Positions 36,297-44,921 of a DNA stretch of 64,000 nucleotides are shown here, piece after piece. This DNA comes from CAVSIS01 sp963814875 (lineage in GTDB: Bacteria > Acidobacteriota > Thermoanaerobaculia > Thermoanaerobaculales > Sulfomarinibacteraceae), in the NCBI GenBank assembly GCA_963814875.1, contig CAWFFJ010000018.1, positions 186,001 to 250,000 of the forward strand. The letters are read 5' to 3'. Positions within the stretch are counted from its first letter, which is position 1, and each line of letters begins with the position of its first letter. Both the position numbers and the translations under genes were made by a program. A model generated the notes under the pieces. The model was not told the origin of the DNA, ran no database searches, and saw only the letters and a program-made list of their open reading frames with translations.

Positions 36297-36995
36297 ATGC
36301 ACAGGAACCTCGCACTTTCCGCCGCTCTCATTGCCATCACTTCGCTGCCCGCGCAGGCCGTCGAGACCCGGACGCTCTCCGGCAGCGCGGACGCCGCCAA
36401 TCTCACGCTGGTCTCCCTCGATGCCGGGGTTGGCGACATTGAGGTCATCGGCACCGAAGGTGACACCGTGTCCTGGGAGGTCGTCCTCAAGCCGCGTCGG
36501 GGCGGGATCTTCTCCTCCTCCCGACGGGGCGAGCAGGAGGTCCGCGAGGCCCGGCTCGACGCCGACGTCCGCCGAGGCGAGCTTCGCCTCGAGATCGACT
36601 CGCCCTCCCGCGACCAGAGGTTCGAGGAGCGGTGGACGATTCACATGCCTGCACGGCTCGCTTTTGAGCTCGACTTCGGGGTTGGCGACGTGCGCATCCG
36701 CGATCTCGCCGGGGGCATCAACCTGGACGCCGGTGTCGGCGATGTCACCCTGCAGATCGCGGGTGGCAGGGTCAAGGTCGAGGTCGGCGTCGGCGACGTC
36801 GACGTCCGCGCCCCGACTGGCGCCTACGGCTCCGCCGAAGCCTCAGCCGGTGTCGGCGACGCCACGGTCACGGTCCGCGGCCGCTCCACCGACCGCGGCG
36901 GCTTCATCGGCGGTTCGGCGTCGTGGCATGGCGACGGTAGGGATGATATCAGTGTCGAGGTCGGTGTCGGAGACGCGTCGGTCGTCTTGGACTAA
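36297..36995 (+). CDS. Exported beta-helix protein with six GVGD repeats
   Basis: 232 residues. Signal peptide (LALSAALIAITSLPAQA), then six copies of a V/A-GVGD-x-x-V motif: DAGVGDIEV, DFGVGDVRI, DAGVGDVTL, EVGVGDVDV, SAGVGDATV and EVGVGDASV. Each is a likely turn of a DUF4097-like beta-helix. The function is unknown. Of two nearby in-frame ATGs the second is chosen, because GGAGG abuts the first and lies at correct distance from the second. It probably forms a unit with the preceding TPR-HTH and DUF4097 genes. Confidence 0.82.
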   Translation: MHRNLALSAALIAITSLPAQAVETRTLSGSADAANLTLVSLDAGVGDIEVIGTEGDTVSWEVVLKPRRGGIFSSSRRGEQEVREARLDADVRRGELRLEIDSPSRDQRFEERWTIHMPARLAFELDFGVGDVRIRDLAGGINLDAGVGDVTLQIAGGRVKVEVGVGDVDVRAPTGAYGSAEASAGVGDATVTVRGRSTDRGGFIGGSASWHGDGRDDISVEVGVGDASVVLD

Positions 36996-37133
36996 GTGTG
37001 TGGAGCCCGAGCCCGCCGAACCCGTGACGCAGCGGGCAATGCACGCTACAGTACGGCCCATCGCTTTTGTGGTGGATTGGGCGGCCCGCGCCGCGCGCGC
37101 CCTCGATCTCCGCCGCGTCCAGGGAGGGGCCTC

Positions 37134-39170
37134 GTGGAGACCAGCGACCGTCCGAAACTGACCCTGCCGGAAAATGCCTACCGTAAGCTGAAGGCCGGCG
37201 AAGAGTACCAGCCGATCGTCCCGGCGGACCGCCCCCTGCCCGAGGCGACACCCTACTCGGTCGGCTGGGGCCTGTTCTACGCCGTGCTGTTCTCGGCCGG
37301 CGCCGCCTACCTTGGGCTCAAGATCGGCCAGGTTTTCGAGGCCGCCATCCCGATCGCGATCCTCGCGGTCGGCGCCTCGGCCGCCCTCGGCCGCAAGAAC
37401 GCCCTCAGCGAAAACGTCATCATCCAATCGATCGGCGCTGCCTCAGGGGTGGTCGTCGCCGGGGCGATCTTCACCCTGCCCGGGCTCTATATTCTCGGTC
37501 TCCAGGCGACCTACATACAGATGTTCCTGTCGTCGCTCTTCGGTGGCTTTCTCGGGATTCTGTTCCTGATCCCGTTCCGGCGGTTCTTCGTCAAGGACAT
37601 GCACGGCGAGTTCCCGTTCCCGGAGGCGACCGCGACCACCGAGATCCTGGTCGCCGGCGAGACGGGCGGCAACCAGGCCAGGGTCCTGCTCGGCGGCGCG
37701 ATCGTCGGCGGGATCTATGACTTCCTGGTCTCCGGCATCGGCGCCTGGAAGGAGGTCGTCTCGACCACGGTGTTCGGCTGGGGGCAACGCCTCGCCGACA
37801 CCATCAAGTGGGAGTTCAGGATCAACGTCGGCGCGGCGGTGACCGGCCTCGGCTACATCATCGGGCTGCGCTACTCGGCCATCATCTGCGCCGGCTCGTT
37901 CACCGCGTGGTGGGTGCTGGTTCCACTGGTCTACTTCATCGGCAGCCACGTCGGCGAGCCGTTCGCGACCCACAGCGGCCTCACCATCGCCCAGATGCCG
38001 CCGCGACAGATCTTCGCCGACTACGTCCGCCACGTCGGCATCGGCGGGATCGCGGCAGCCGGGATCATCGGCGTGCTCAAGAGCTGGCGGATCATCGTCG
38101 GCGCCTTCAAGCTCGCGCTGCGCGAGTTCACGGGAGGAATCCACGCGGCCAGTGGACAGGTCGAGCGTACCCAGCACGACATCGCCATGAAGTGGGTCAT
38201 GACCTTGATTCTGGCGACGATCCTTGCCATCTTCGCCTTCTTCCGTTTCGGTGTCGTGGACACCCTGTCCCACGCCCTGGTCGGGCTCGTCGTGGTGACC
38301 GTGATCGCCTTCCTGTTCACGACGGTTGCCGCTCGTGCGATCGCGATCGTCGGCGTCAATCCGGTCTCTGGCATGACACTGATGACCCTGATCATCTCGT
38401 CGGTGGTGTTGCTTCAGGCCGGAGTCACGGGACGAACCGGGATCCTCGCCGCGCTGATCATCGGCGGCGTGGTCTGCACCGCGCTGTCCATGGCCGGGGG
38501 TTTCATCACCGACCTCAAGATCGGCTACTGGCTCGGCACCACGCCGCGGACACAGGAACGCTGGAAGTTCCTCGGCACGCTCGCCGCTGCCGCATCCGTC
38601 GGCGTCGTGATCATGATGCTTGGCCAGACCGACGGTTTCGGGGCTCCGACCGCACTGCATCCCCATGCGCTTGCAGCTCCCCAGGCATCGGCAATGGCGG
38701 CTGTGATCGAGCCCCTCATGACCGGCCAGCCGGCGCCGTGGCTGCTGTACATCGCCGGGATCTTCCTCGCAATCGTGCTCGAGATCGTCAGGGTCCCGGC
38801 GCTCGCCTTCGCCCTCGGCATGTACCTGCCGATCGAGCTCAACACGCCGCTCCTGTTCGGCGGCCTGGTCGCCTGGTACGTGGCGAGCCGTTCCAAGGAC
38901 GAGAAGCTCAACACCGAGCGCCGCGAGCGTGGAACGCTGATCGCCTCCGGCTTCATCGCCGGCGGCGCGATTATGGGTGTCGTCGCGGCGACGATCAACT
39001 TCATCGGGGACAAGAAGATCGAAGCGGGATGGCGACTCAACGGCGCCCTCGGCCTTGCCGATTGGGTGGAGCACAACCCCAGGGCCGAAATGCTGGGTTT
39101 CGGCATGTTCACGCTTCTCCTCATTTACTTCGCCTGGGCGTCGATGCGCAACACGTCGCAGCAGGACTGA
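37134..39170 (+). CDS. OPT-family oligopeptide transporter
   Basis: 678 residues with about 15 membrane segments. The family marks are the N-terminal YSVGWGLFYAVLFSAGAAYLG, the cytoplasmic loop HGEFPFPEATATTEIL and the later VNPVSGMTLMTLIISS. OPT proteins import small peptides or metal complexes using the proton gradient; the exact substrate is not visible. Given the many peptidases around, peptide uptake is the likeliest role. It starts at GTG with GGAGGGG five bases ahead; an ATG frame 138 bases upstream gives an Arg-rich leader and is rejected. Confidence 0.94.
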   Translation: METSDRPKLTLPENAYRKLKAGEEYQPIVPADRPLPEATPYSVGWGLFYAVLFSAGAAYLGLKIGQVFEAAIPIAILAVGASAALGRKNALSENVIIQSIGAASGVVVAGAIFTLPGLYILGLQATYIQMFLSSLFGGFLGILFLIPFRRFFVKDMHGEFPFPEATATTEILVAGETGGNQARVLLGGAIVGGIYDFLVSGIGAWKEVVSTTVFGWGQRLADTIKWEFRINVGAAVTGLGYIIGLRYSAIICAGSFTAWWVLVPLVYFIGSHVGEPFATHSGLTIAQMPPRQIFADYVRHVGIGGIAAAGIIGVLKSWRIIVGAFKLALREFTGGIHAASGQVERTQHDIAMKWVMTLILATILAIFAFFRFGVVDTLSHALVGLVVVTVIAFLFTTVAARAIAIVGVNPVSGMTLMTLIISSVVLLQAGVTGRTGILAALIIGGVVCTALSMAGGFITDLKIGYWLGTTPRTQERWKFLGTLAAAASVGVVIMMLGQTDGFGAPTALHPHALAAPQASAMAAVIEPLMTGQPAPWLLYIAGIFLAIVLEIVRVPALAFALGMYLPIELNTPLLFGGLVAWYVASRSKDEKLNTERRERGTLIASGFIAGGAIMGVVAATINFIGDKKIEAGWRLNGALGLADWVEHNPRAEMLGFGMFTLLLIYFAWASMRNTSQQD

Positions 39171-39180
39171 GGCCGCGAAC

Positions 39181-39690
39181 TTACCGACCTCGGAAGCGCG
39201 CCTCGAGCGCACTGAGCAGAGAGTCCGGGTCGTTGAAGATGCGGGCCGCGATTGGGCTGGCGTCTGCGGGCGCGGTGAGGCCCCACGAGCGGTAGCACCA
39301 CAGCTCTCGGCCCTCTTTCAGAGCAAGGGCAATCTCCGACAGCGTCCCGGTACCGCCTCCGAGGGCGAGGCAGAGATCGCCCGAGAGGACGTTGAAGGCG
39401 TTACGTGCCGACCCGGCGCCGGTGAAGATGGCGATCCGCACCCACGGGTTCGGGTAGCCTCCGTGAGGGCTGGCGACGGGCAGCACGCCCACCGTGAGCC
39501 CGCCCGCCTCGACTGCCCCCCGGCACGCGGCGGCCATCACTCCCGGCCCGCCGCCCGTCAGCACCACCCAGCCGCACCCGGCGGCCGTACGGCCGATCCG
39601 GGCGGCGAGCATCTCAAGCGCCGGAGATGCGTCGCCTGACCCCAGCACCGCGAGAATCGAAAGCCCTGCGCCGCGAGCCGTCGCCTCCAC
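39181..39690 (-). CDS. LOG-like / TIGR00725-type nucleotide-binding protein
   Basis: 169 residues with a Rossmann-like fold of the SLOG superfamily. Typical motifs are VLTGGGPGVMAAACRGA and ALGGGTGTLSEIALALK (cf. the PGGxGTxxE motif of LOG enzymes). True LOG proteins release cytokinin bases from nucleotides, but this short subgroup is uncharacterised and lacks the exact PGG. GTG was selected as start because GGGAGG lies five bases upstream; a TTG 30 bases earlier has no such site. Confidence 0.82.
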   Translation of the reverse strand: MEATARGAGLSILAVLGSGDASPALEMLAARIGRTAAGCGWVVLTGGGPGVMAAACRGAVEAGGLTVGVLPVASPHGGYPNPWVRIAIFTGAGSARNAFNVLSGDLCLALGGGTGTLSEIALALKEGRELWCYRSWGLTAPADASPIAARIFNDPDSLLSALEARFRGR

Positions 39691-39781
39691 TTTGACCTCC
39701 CGCCGTGCTGACGTGTCCAACGGATGATGTCCGCCAGCCTATCATCGGCATGTCGTAGGTGCGGTCGCGCTCGGCCGCGGC

Positions 39782-39815
39782 ACAAAAAAGCGGCCCGAGC
39801 CGACGCCCGGGCCGC
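39782..39815 (-). terminator. Terminator after the OmpA-like lipoprotein gene
   Basis: Arms GCGGCCCG / CGGGCCGC with a 10-base loop, followed on the minus strand by CTTTTTTG, 24 bases after the stop. Confidence 0.85.
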
Positions 39816-39838
39816 ACCTGTCGATAGATTGACTGCTG

Positions 39839-40480
39839 CTATTCCATCACAACCAGGGTCACGCGGCGGTTCTGCGCCCGACCGTCCTTGGTGGAGTTGT
39901 CGGCAATCGGCTTGTACTCGCCGTACGAGATGACGTTCATGCGATGCAGCGGGAGACCGCCCTGCATGCTGAGGTAGCGCATCGCCTGCTCGGCACGCTT
40001 GTAGCCCAGCTCGAGGTTGTACTTCTCGCTGCCGATGTTGTCGGTGTGGCCCTGGATCTCGATGAACACGTTCTTGTTCTCGCTCTTCACCTTGTTGGCG
40101 AATGCGTCGAGTGCGGCCTTGGCCTCGTCCGAAACAGCGTACTTGTTGAAGCCGAACTGCACGTCGTTGTCCGACAGCGTGACCTCGTAGAGGAACTTGC
40201 CCTTGGCCAGCTTGCCGGCCTCTTCGGCGCGGGTGAGAGCATCGCGGGCGGTGTCCGACAGCTTGTTGATCTGGCTCTGAAGGTCGGCGTCTGTCGCCTG
40301 CAGCTTGCCGATCTCGGCCTGGTTCTGTTCGACCTGGCCCTGGATCTCGCCGACCTTGGCCTCAGTCATCTTCTGAGAGGACTGAACCTGCTCTTGAACG
40401 TAGGTCTTCGTGGCGCAGCCAGTCACCGTCAGACCAGCGGCAAGCATGACGATCAACGCCGGGGAAAGGAACTTCCGCAT
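39839..40480 (-). CDS. OmpA-family lipoprotein with coiled-coil spacer
   Basis: 213 residues. A lipoprotein signal ends LTVTGC, followed by an Lpp-like coiled coil (about 25-85, VGEIQGQVEQNQAEIGKLQA). An OmpA C-terminal peptidoglycan-binding domain (about 100-213) has IEIQGHTDNIGSEKYNLELG and NRRVTLVV. It probably links the outer membrane to peptidoglycan, like Pal. Start set at the Met of the lipoprotein signal with GAGGAGG upstream. Own promoter and strong terminator indicate a single-gene unit. Confidence 0.94.
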   Translation of the reverse strand: MRKFLSPALIVMLAAGLTVTGCATKTYVQEQVQSSQKMTEAKVGEIQGQVEQNQAEIGKLQATDADLQSQINKLSDTARDALTRAEEAGKLAKGKFLYEVTLSDNDVQFGFNKYAVSDEAKAALDAFANKVKSENKNVFIEIQGHTDNIGSEKYNLELGYKRAEQAMRYLSMQGGLPLHRMNVISYGEYKPIADNSTKDGRAQNRRVTLVVME

Positions 40481-40548
40481 TCTCCACCTCCTCAATTCGT
40501 GGGCCCTCGCAGAGTGTTCGATGCCTTCGTGCACCGCGGCCGAACTAT

Positions 40549-40577
40549 AGCATATAGGCCGCAAATCGGTTCGGCAA
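40549..40577 (-). promoter_or_regulatory. Candidate promoter of the OmpA-like lipoprotein gene
   Basis: Minus strand TTGCCG, 17-base spacer, TATGCT, about 70 bases before the start codon; AT-rich -10 surroundings (CTATATGCTATAG). Confidence 0.55.
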
Positions 40578-40589
40578 CCTCTTCAACCG

Positions 40590-41603
40590 CTACCATGTGA
40601 CGCACTGCGGCGCCGTCGGATCCTCCTCATGAGCGCAGTCGACGATGCCGTTGGTCAGGCGAACCACGACAGGTGTCTGGAGCAGCCAGTCCACACCAGC
40701 CGGCAGCTCGGCCTCCCGGCACGCCGTGCAGGGCATCGGCTGGAGGCCCACGGTCGGGAAGCCGCCCTTCTCGGGAACCGCGACGACCGTCGTCGGCACC
40801 GTCAGCGCTCCCGAGAAGTACAGGTCGAGCAGCTCGTGGCAGTGCTCGCAGTCCTTGCGGTAAAAGACGATAACCTGCTGACCCCGGTCGAGATCCGAGG
40901 GCGCGCCCTGCACCCAGTGCGAGATGTCGATCGACTGCCACGGCTTACCGATCCAGGTCGAGTAGTCGGGCAGGTAGTAGTTCTGGGCCGGTAGGGGAAC
41001 CGATATCTGGGCGGCGGCCGTCGGCGCGGCGCCGCCCGATGATCCCGTCGCTGCCGCGGGGGCGGGCACCGCGCGTCCGAAAGCCACGGCCATCGCCACC
41101 ATGCTGGCCATGGCGGCCGCCACCACCCGCCAGGTCGGTTGCGTCGCAGAGCACCTGAGTGACTGAGCGCGACGTCCGAACAGGACCACGCCGAGCAAAA
41201 GGCCGCCGTCGATGATCAGGGTCACAATGGGGTGCACTTTCACCTTTCCGAAGCAACCGCAGCTCGACGCGCCGAGAAAGAGGTCGCCGATCAGGATCAC
41301 GAAGAAGACGGCGAGCATCACCGTGGCCACCGGGCGAGCCAGGGTCGGCAGGAGCCAGATGATGGCCACGGCGGCCAGCTCGACGGCAATCGAGAAGCGG
41401 AGCACGATACCCAGGTCGAGCCCCGACGCACCCACCAGCTTGACCAGGAGCGTCGGCAGGCTGGCCGGGCTGAGGTCGACGAGCTTGGTCAGTGCCCCCG
41501 CCAGCAGCCACAACGGCACCAGCACCCGGGTCACCACCTGCGCGGCACGGTCTATGAGATCCGACTCCCCTACCCGGAGCATCGGTTCGACTCCGCTCGC
41601 CAT
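40590..41603 (-). CDS. MauE/DoxX-like membrane protein fused to a thioredoxin-like domain
   Basis: 337 residues. The N-terminal half has four membrane helices and the SSCGCFGK motif typical of MauE-type quinone or disulphide-handling membrane proteins. After a fifth hydrophobic segment (about 160-175) and an Ala/Gly/Pro linker, a periplasmic domain carries YRKDCEHCHELLD, a CxxC thioredoxin-like active site, and a further Cys pair (MPCTACREAEL). It is likely involved in periplasmic disulphide formation, analogous to VKOR-Trx or DsbB/DsbA fusions; that is inferred from the domains. The ATG has GGGAGGG upstream. Confidence 0.8.
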   Translation of the reverse strand: MASGVEPMLRVGESDLIDRAAQVVTRVLVPLWLLAGALTKLVDLSPASLPTLLVKLVGASGLDLGIVLRFSIAVELAAVAIIWLLPTLARPVATVMLAVFFVILIGDLFLGASSCGCFGKVKVHPIVTLIIDGGLLLGVVLFGRRAQSLRCSATQPTWRVVAAAMASMVAMAVAFGRAVPAPAAATGSSGGAAPTAAAQISVPLPAQNYYLPDYSTWIGKPWQSIDISHWVQGAPSDLDRGQQVIVFYRKDCEHCHELLDLYFSGALTVPTTVVAVPEKGGFPTVGLQPMPCTACREAELPAGVDWLLQTPVVVRLTNGIVDCAHEEDPTAPQCVTW

Positions 41604-41669
41604 CGGCCCTCCCCTCTCCTCAGCAGCCCCTGGTCCGGTCCCATACCCCCTACCAATCCGGTTCTCGGG

Positions 41670-43301
41670 TCATTGGCGCCCGAGGTCCGCCCACACCTGG
41701 GCCTCCAGCTCACCTGCGCCCAGTTCCGTCTCGGCGACCGCGCGGTCTGCACGCTCGATCATCGCCGCCGCCTCCGGGCCGTCCGCCATGTCCTTGAGGT
41801 TGATGCGGACGTTGAAGGCGGCCCCGATCGCCGCCGCGCGTGCCATCGCCGCACCGACTCCGGCGTCGGAGAGCGACGCCTTCATCCCCAGCCGAGCGGC
41901 CGCGGCGCACAGCTCCACGATCCTCGGGCAGGACTCTGCCACTGTGAGCGGGACGCGCGCCGCGCCGAAGGTGGCCTCGCGAAGGCGCGCATCACGCTCC
42001 TCCGCGGGCGCTTTGGCCGCCTCCATCAGCTTCTCGAACGCCCAGGTGTCGTCGTCGATGGCGTCGAGCAGGCGCTGCTTGATCAGCTGACCCTCCACCG
42101 CGACCGCCTCGAGATCGTCCCGGTTGTCGGCGTGGCTCGACTTCGGGTGGGCCAGGTTCGCCACCATCGCCGCCAGCGCCGCACCCAGGGCGCCCGCCAG
42201 CGCCGCCACGGAGCCGCCCCCGGGCGCCGCCGAGTCGCGTGACGTCTCGTCTGCAAAACCCTGCAGTGTCATCCACGCCAGCGGGCGGGCGGGCGCGAGA
42301 ATGTCCTCGATCACCTTCTCCTTGGCCACGAAGGGTGCGACCTCGTTGAGCCCGAGCGAGCGCACCGCCGTGTGCACCAAGTCCGCCTCCGGAACCCCGG
42401 TGGACCGCTCCATCCGCCGCAGGTAGTGACGGCCTGCCTCCAGCAACGGCGTCCGCGGGATCAGGCCGACCAGCTCCGAGCCCGTGACGCGCAGGCCGCG
42501 GCCTCGAGCACTCTGGTCGCAAGCGTCGAAGGCGACGTGGACCGGCGTCACGTCGAGGTCCACGAGGTTCATCGAGACCTGGGCGCAGCCGTACTCCGGG
42601 ATCGTCCAGCCGACCGCCCGGACCGCCTTGAGCATCCCGGGCTGCTCGACCTTGCGACCGCTGTCGTCGGTGACCGTGCGGCCCGTCTCGCGAACGTCGA
42701 ACGCGACCCGGTTCGCCCACCGCTTGTCGGTGGTGTTGAGGTTGACGTTGTAGGCGACCAGGAACTTGCGCGCGCCGACCACGACCGCGCCGAAGCGGGG
42801 TACGAACTCGGCCGGGCCGAAGTCCGGGGCGAACGAAGGGTCCTTGAGCTTGTCGGCCAACGCCTCGTACTCGCCCTTGCGGATCGCCGACAGGGAGCGC
42901 CGCTCGGGCCGGGTCGCCGCGAACTCGTAGAGGTAGACCGGCACCTCGAGCTCGTCGCCGATCCGAGCACCGAGCCGCCGCGCGAGCTCGGCGCACTCGT
43001 CCATGGTCATGTCGGCGACAGGGACGAAGGGCACGACGTCGGTCGCCCCCTGACGGGGATGGGCGCCGTGGTGCGTGGACATGTCGATCAGCTCGAGCGA
43101 GGCCTTGACAAGCTGGAAGGCGCCCTCGAGGACCGCCTCCGGCTCGCCGACCAGGGTGATGACGGTACGGTTCGTCTCGCGGCCCGGGTCGACGTCGAGC
43201 AGACGCACGCCGGGGACCGCCGAGGCCGCACCCGCGACCGCCCGGTAGACGCTCTCGCGCTGTCCTTCTGAGATATTGGGGACGCATTCCACCAGCTTCA
43301 T
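41670..43301 (-). CDS. ftcD: Bifunctional glutamate formimidoyltransferase / formimidoyl-THF cyclodeaminase
   Basis: 543 residues, the length of the fused FTCD enzyme. Residues 1-180 and 180-330 are the two formiminotransferase subdomains (LVECVPNISEGQ at the start; HHGAHPRQGATDVVPFVPV contains the catalytic His). Residues about 345-540 are the all-helical cyclodeaminase (AAPGGGSVAALAGALGAALAAMV). It moves the formimino group of N-formiminoglutamate to tetrahydrofolate and releases ammonia, the last steps of histidine breakdown. No other hut genes adjoin it. GGGAGG precedes the ATG. Confidence 0.95.
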   Translation of the reverse strand: MKLVECVPNISEGQRESVYRAVAGAASAVPGVRLLDVDPGRETNRTVITLVGEPEAVLEGAFQLVKASLELIDMSTHHGAHPRQGATDVVPFVPVADMTMDECAELARRLGARIGDELEVPVYLYEFAATRPERRSLSAIRKGEYEALADKLKDPSFAPDFGPAEFVPRFGAVVVGARKFLVAYNVNLNTTDKRWANRVAFDVRETGRTVTDDSGRKVEQPGMLKAVRAVGWTIPEYGCAQVSMNLVDLDVTPVHVAFDACDQSARGRGLRVTGSELVGLIPRTPLLEAGRHYLRRMERSTGVPEADLVHTAVRSLGLNEVAPFVAKEKVIEDILAPARPLAWMTLQGFADETSRDSAAPGGGSVAALAGALGAALAAMVANLAHPKSSHADNRDDLEAVAVEGQLIKQRLLDAIDDDTWAFEKLMEAAKAPAEERDARLREATFGAARVPLTVAESCPRIVELCAAAARLGMKASLSDAGVGAAMARAAAIGAAFNVRINLKDMADGPEAAAMIERADRAVAETELGAGELEAQVWADLGRQ

Positions 43302-43567
43302 GCGGACCTCCCGCGGACGCCCATGCTAGCCGTCTCAACAGGCCGCGGCAACCGACGGAAGGTGTCGATCAGGCGCATTGAGGGGAAACCGCCCTCGCGC
43401 GGCCCTGGATTTACAGCCGCGTTACCCGGAGCGGCAGCTCACCGCCCGTGGTGCGGGCCGTCGATGCGCGATGGCTGCCCGTGTTCGGCTCGAGGACGAT
43501 TGGCGGAGGCCCCCTCCCGACGCGCTCTGGCACGACAAATGCCAGATCTGGAATCGGAGGCCTCCTG

Positions 43568-43816
43568 ATGTCAACCGAACCGAGCTACTGGTTCCCGGCA
43601 AAACGCTACGGCTGGGGTTGGGGTCTGCCATCCCGATGGCAGGGCTGGGTCGTCCTCGCGGCCTTCATCGCCCTGGTCGCGGCCGGCGGGTTCATCTTCC
43701 CGCCGGCCCGAGGAGCGGGGTTCTACCTCGGGTATGTGACAATCCTCACTCTGGTACTGATCGCCGTCTGTTGGGCCAAGGGTGAGCCTCCACGGTGGCG
43801 CTGGGGCAAAGACTGA
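43568..43816 (+). CDS. Small two-helix membrane protein
   Basis: 82 residues, unrecognised. A Trp/Tyr-rich start (YWFPAKRYGWGWGLP) is followed by two membrane segments (WVVLAAFIALVAAGGFIF and YLGYVTILTLVLIAVCW) and a short basic tail. GGAGG lies seven bases before the ATG. Similar Trp-rich short membrane proteins are common as hypothetical proteins; no role can be given. Confidence 0.7.
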   Translation: MSTEPSYWFPAKRYGWGWGLPSRWQGWVVLAAFIALVAAGGFIFPPARGAGFYLGYVTILTLVLIAVCWAKGEPPRWRWGKD

Positions 43817-44185
43817 ATCGTCGCCGGCTGGCAGATCGCCTTGGACTGGCCCTGTCGAGAGACCCCCCGTTTCGAAGACGAAAGCGAGAGGCGAAATGAG
43901 AGGGGTATGATCGAAGGAGACCTTGTTGGCTCGTAACTCACCCACCGCGGTCATGGGGATCCTTGGAGATGTTCCGACGCACGGCGACTACGCTCGAGCT
44001 GGATTTCGTCGGCCACGTCGTTGGAACGGCCGATGAGCGAGGCGAGGTGCTCAACGACACCCTGGCAGTGCGCCACGCCGCTGAGCTGGGGATGCAGCCT
44101 TGAACCGTCACCGCCCCGTCGCCGCCGCCGACTCTGGGCCAACCGTGAGCCTGCAGGCCCCCTCGAAACAGTCGGGTTCAGGCGC
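43817..44185. other. Intergenic region with a possible decayed small gene
   Basis: About 370 bases. A TATGAT hexamer (43906-43911) and gaaggaga are followed by the fragment described in the next entry. Nothing else is visible. Confidence 0.4.
43923..44103 (+). pseudogene. Possible frameshifted small gene
   Basis: After gaaggaga a TTG-started frame reads LARNSPTAVMGILGDVPTHG and continues into an Arg-rich run to a stop. In the next frame an ATG at 43969 yields 44 residues ending DERGEVLNDTLAVRHAAELG and a stop at 44101. The two protein-like parts lie in different frames, which suggests one small gene broken by an indel, or simply a 44-residue protein. The family is unknown. Confidence 0.25.
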
Positions 44186-44614
44186 ATGACGTCCCTTGTC
44201 CTGGCGCTCGTGCTCGCCGGCGTGTTCCTGCTCCTTTCCCTGCTCCACTGGTTCTGGGCGTTCGGCAGCAGCCGTGGGTTCGAGGCCGTGCTGCCCACCA
44301 CCGAGGCCGGCGAGCTCGTCCTCTCGCCGGGACGGCTGGCGTCCGCCGGAGTCGCGCTCGCGCTGCTCGTCGCGATGGCGCTGGTCCTGTGGCGGCTGTG
44401 TCCGTACGCCGCCGGTCCACGCTGGCTGCAGCGCGGCGGAGTGTGGGCGATCGCCGCGGTCTTCGCCGCCAGGGCGCTCGGCGACGGACGATACTGCGGA
44501 CTCCTCAAGAGTGTCCGAGGCACCCGCTTCGCACGCCTGGACACGCTGGTCTACTCGCCGCTGTGTGTGGCGATCGCACTGGTCGCGCTGTGGCTGGCTG
44601 CATCACGCCCGTGA
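44186..44614 (+). CDS. DUF3995-like membrane protein
   Basis: 142 residues with four membrane segments. The first contains LLHWFWAFGSSRGFEAVLP, matching the H-x-Y/F-W-A-x-G pattern of DUF3995. A later RALGDGRYCGLLKSVRGTRFA loop agrees with the family. The function is unknown. An in-frame extension upstream overlaps the possible small gene and was not used. Confidence 0.75.
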   Translation: MTSLVLALVLAGVFLLLSLLHWFWAFGSSRGFEAVLPTTEAGELVLSPGRLASAGVALALLVAMALVLWRLCPYAAGPRWLQRGGVWAIAAVFAARALGDGRYCGLLKSVRGTRFARLDTLVYSPLCVAIALVALWLAASRP

Positions 44615-44640
44615 GCGCGGGCCCTTCTCGGGAGGGAATC

Positions 44641-44898
44641 ATGAAGCTCCGGCAAGCACTGTGCCGCCTCCTCGTCGTCGACGCGCCGACCAGGCGGATC
44701 GTGCTCGAGAAGTGGCTGGTCGATCCACCGGGAGGCTATCCCCCGTACCTGATCGTGCGCGATCTCACCCTGTCCGACGACGGGCGTGAGGCCACCTACC
44801 GTCTCTGTCCGCGGCGGGATCAGGTCTCTCGACCTCGAGGCGGCGCGGGTCGCGACGGCGGGCTGATCGAGGCCGCGACGGAGCTCCAGGGAGTGTGA
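44641..44898 (+). CDS. Small hypothetical protein
   Basis: 85 residues, soluble and unrecognised, beginning MKLRQALCRLLVVDAPTRR and then RIVLEKWLVDPPGGYPPYLI. GGGAGGG precedes the ATG. It sits between the DUF3995-like gene and trmO with 24-27-base gaps, so it probably belongs to one transcript. Confidence 0.55.
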   Translation: MKLRQALCRLLVVDAPTRRIVLEKWLVDPPGGYPPYLIVRDLTLSDDGREATYRLCPRRDQVSRPRGGAGRDGGLIEAATELQGV

Positions 44899-44921
44899 GA
44901 GGTTCAGATGGGCCGGCAAGC

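Noticed and set aside
43323..43568. Open frames between ftcD and the small membrane protein gene
   Set aside because: No ribosome sites, and the composition is Arg/Pro/Gly-rich like the shadow frames.
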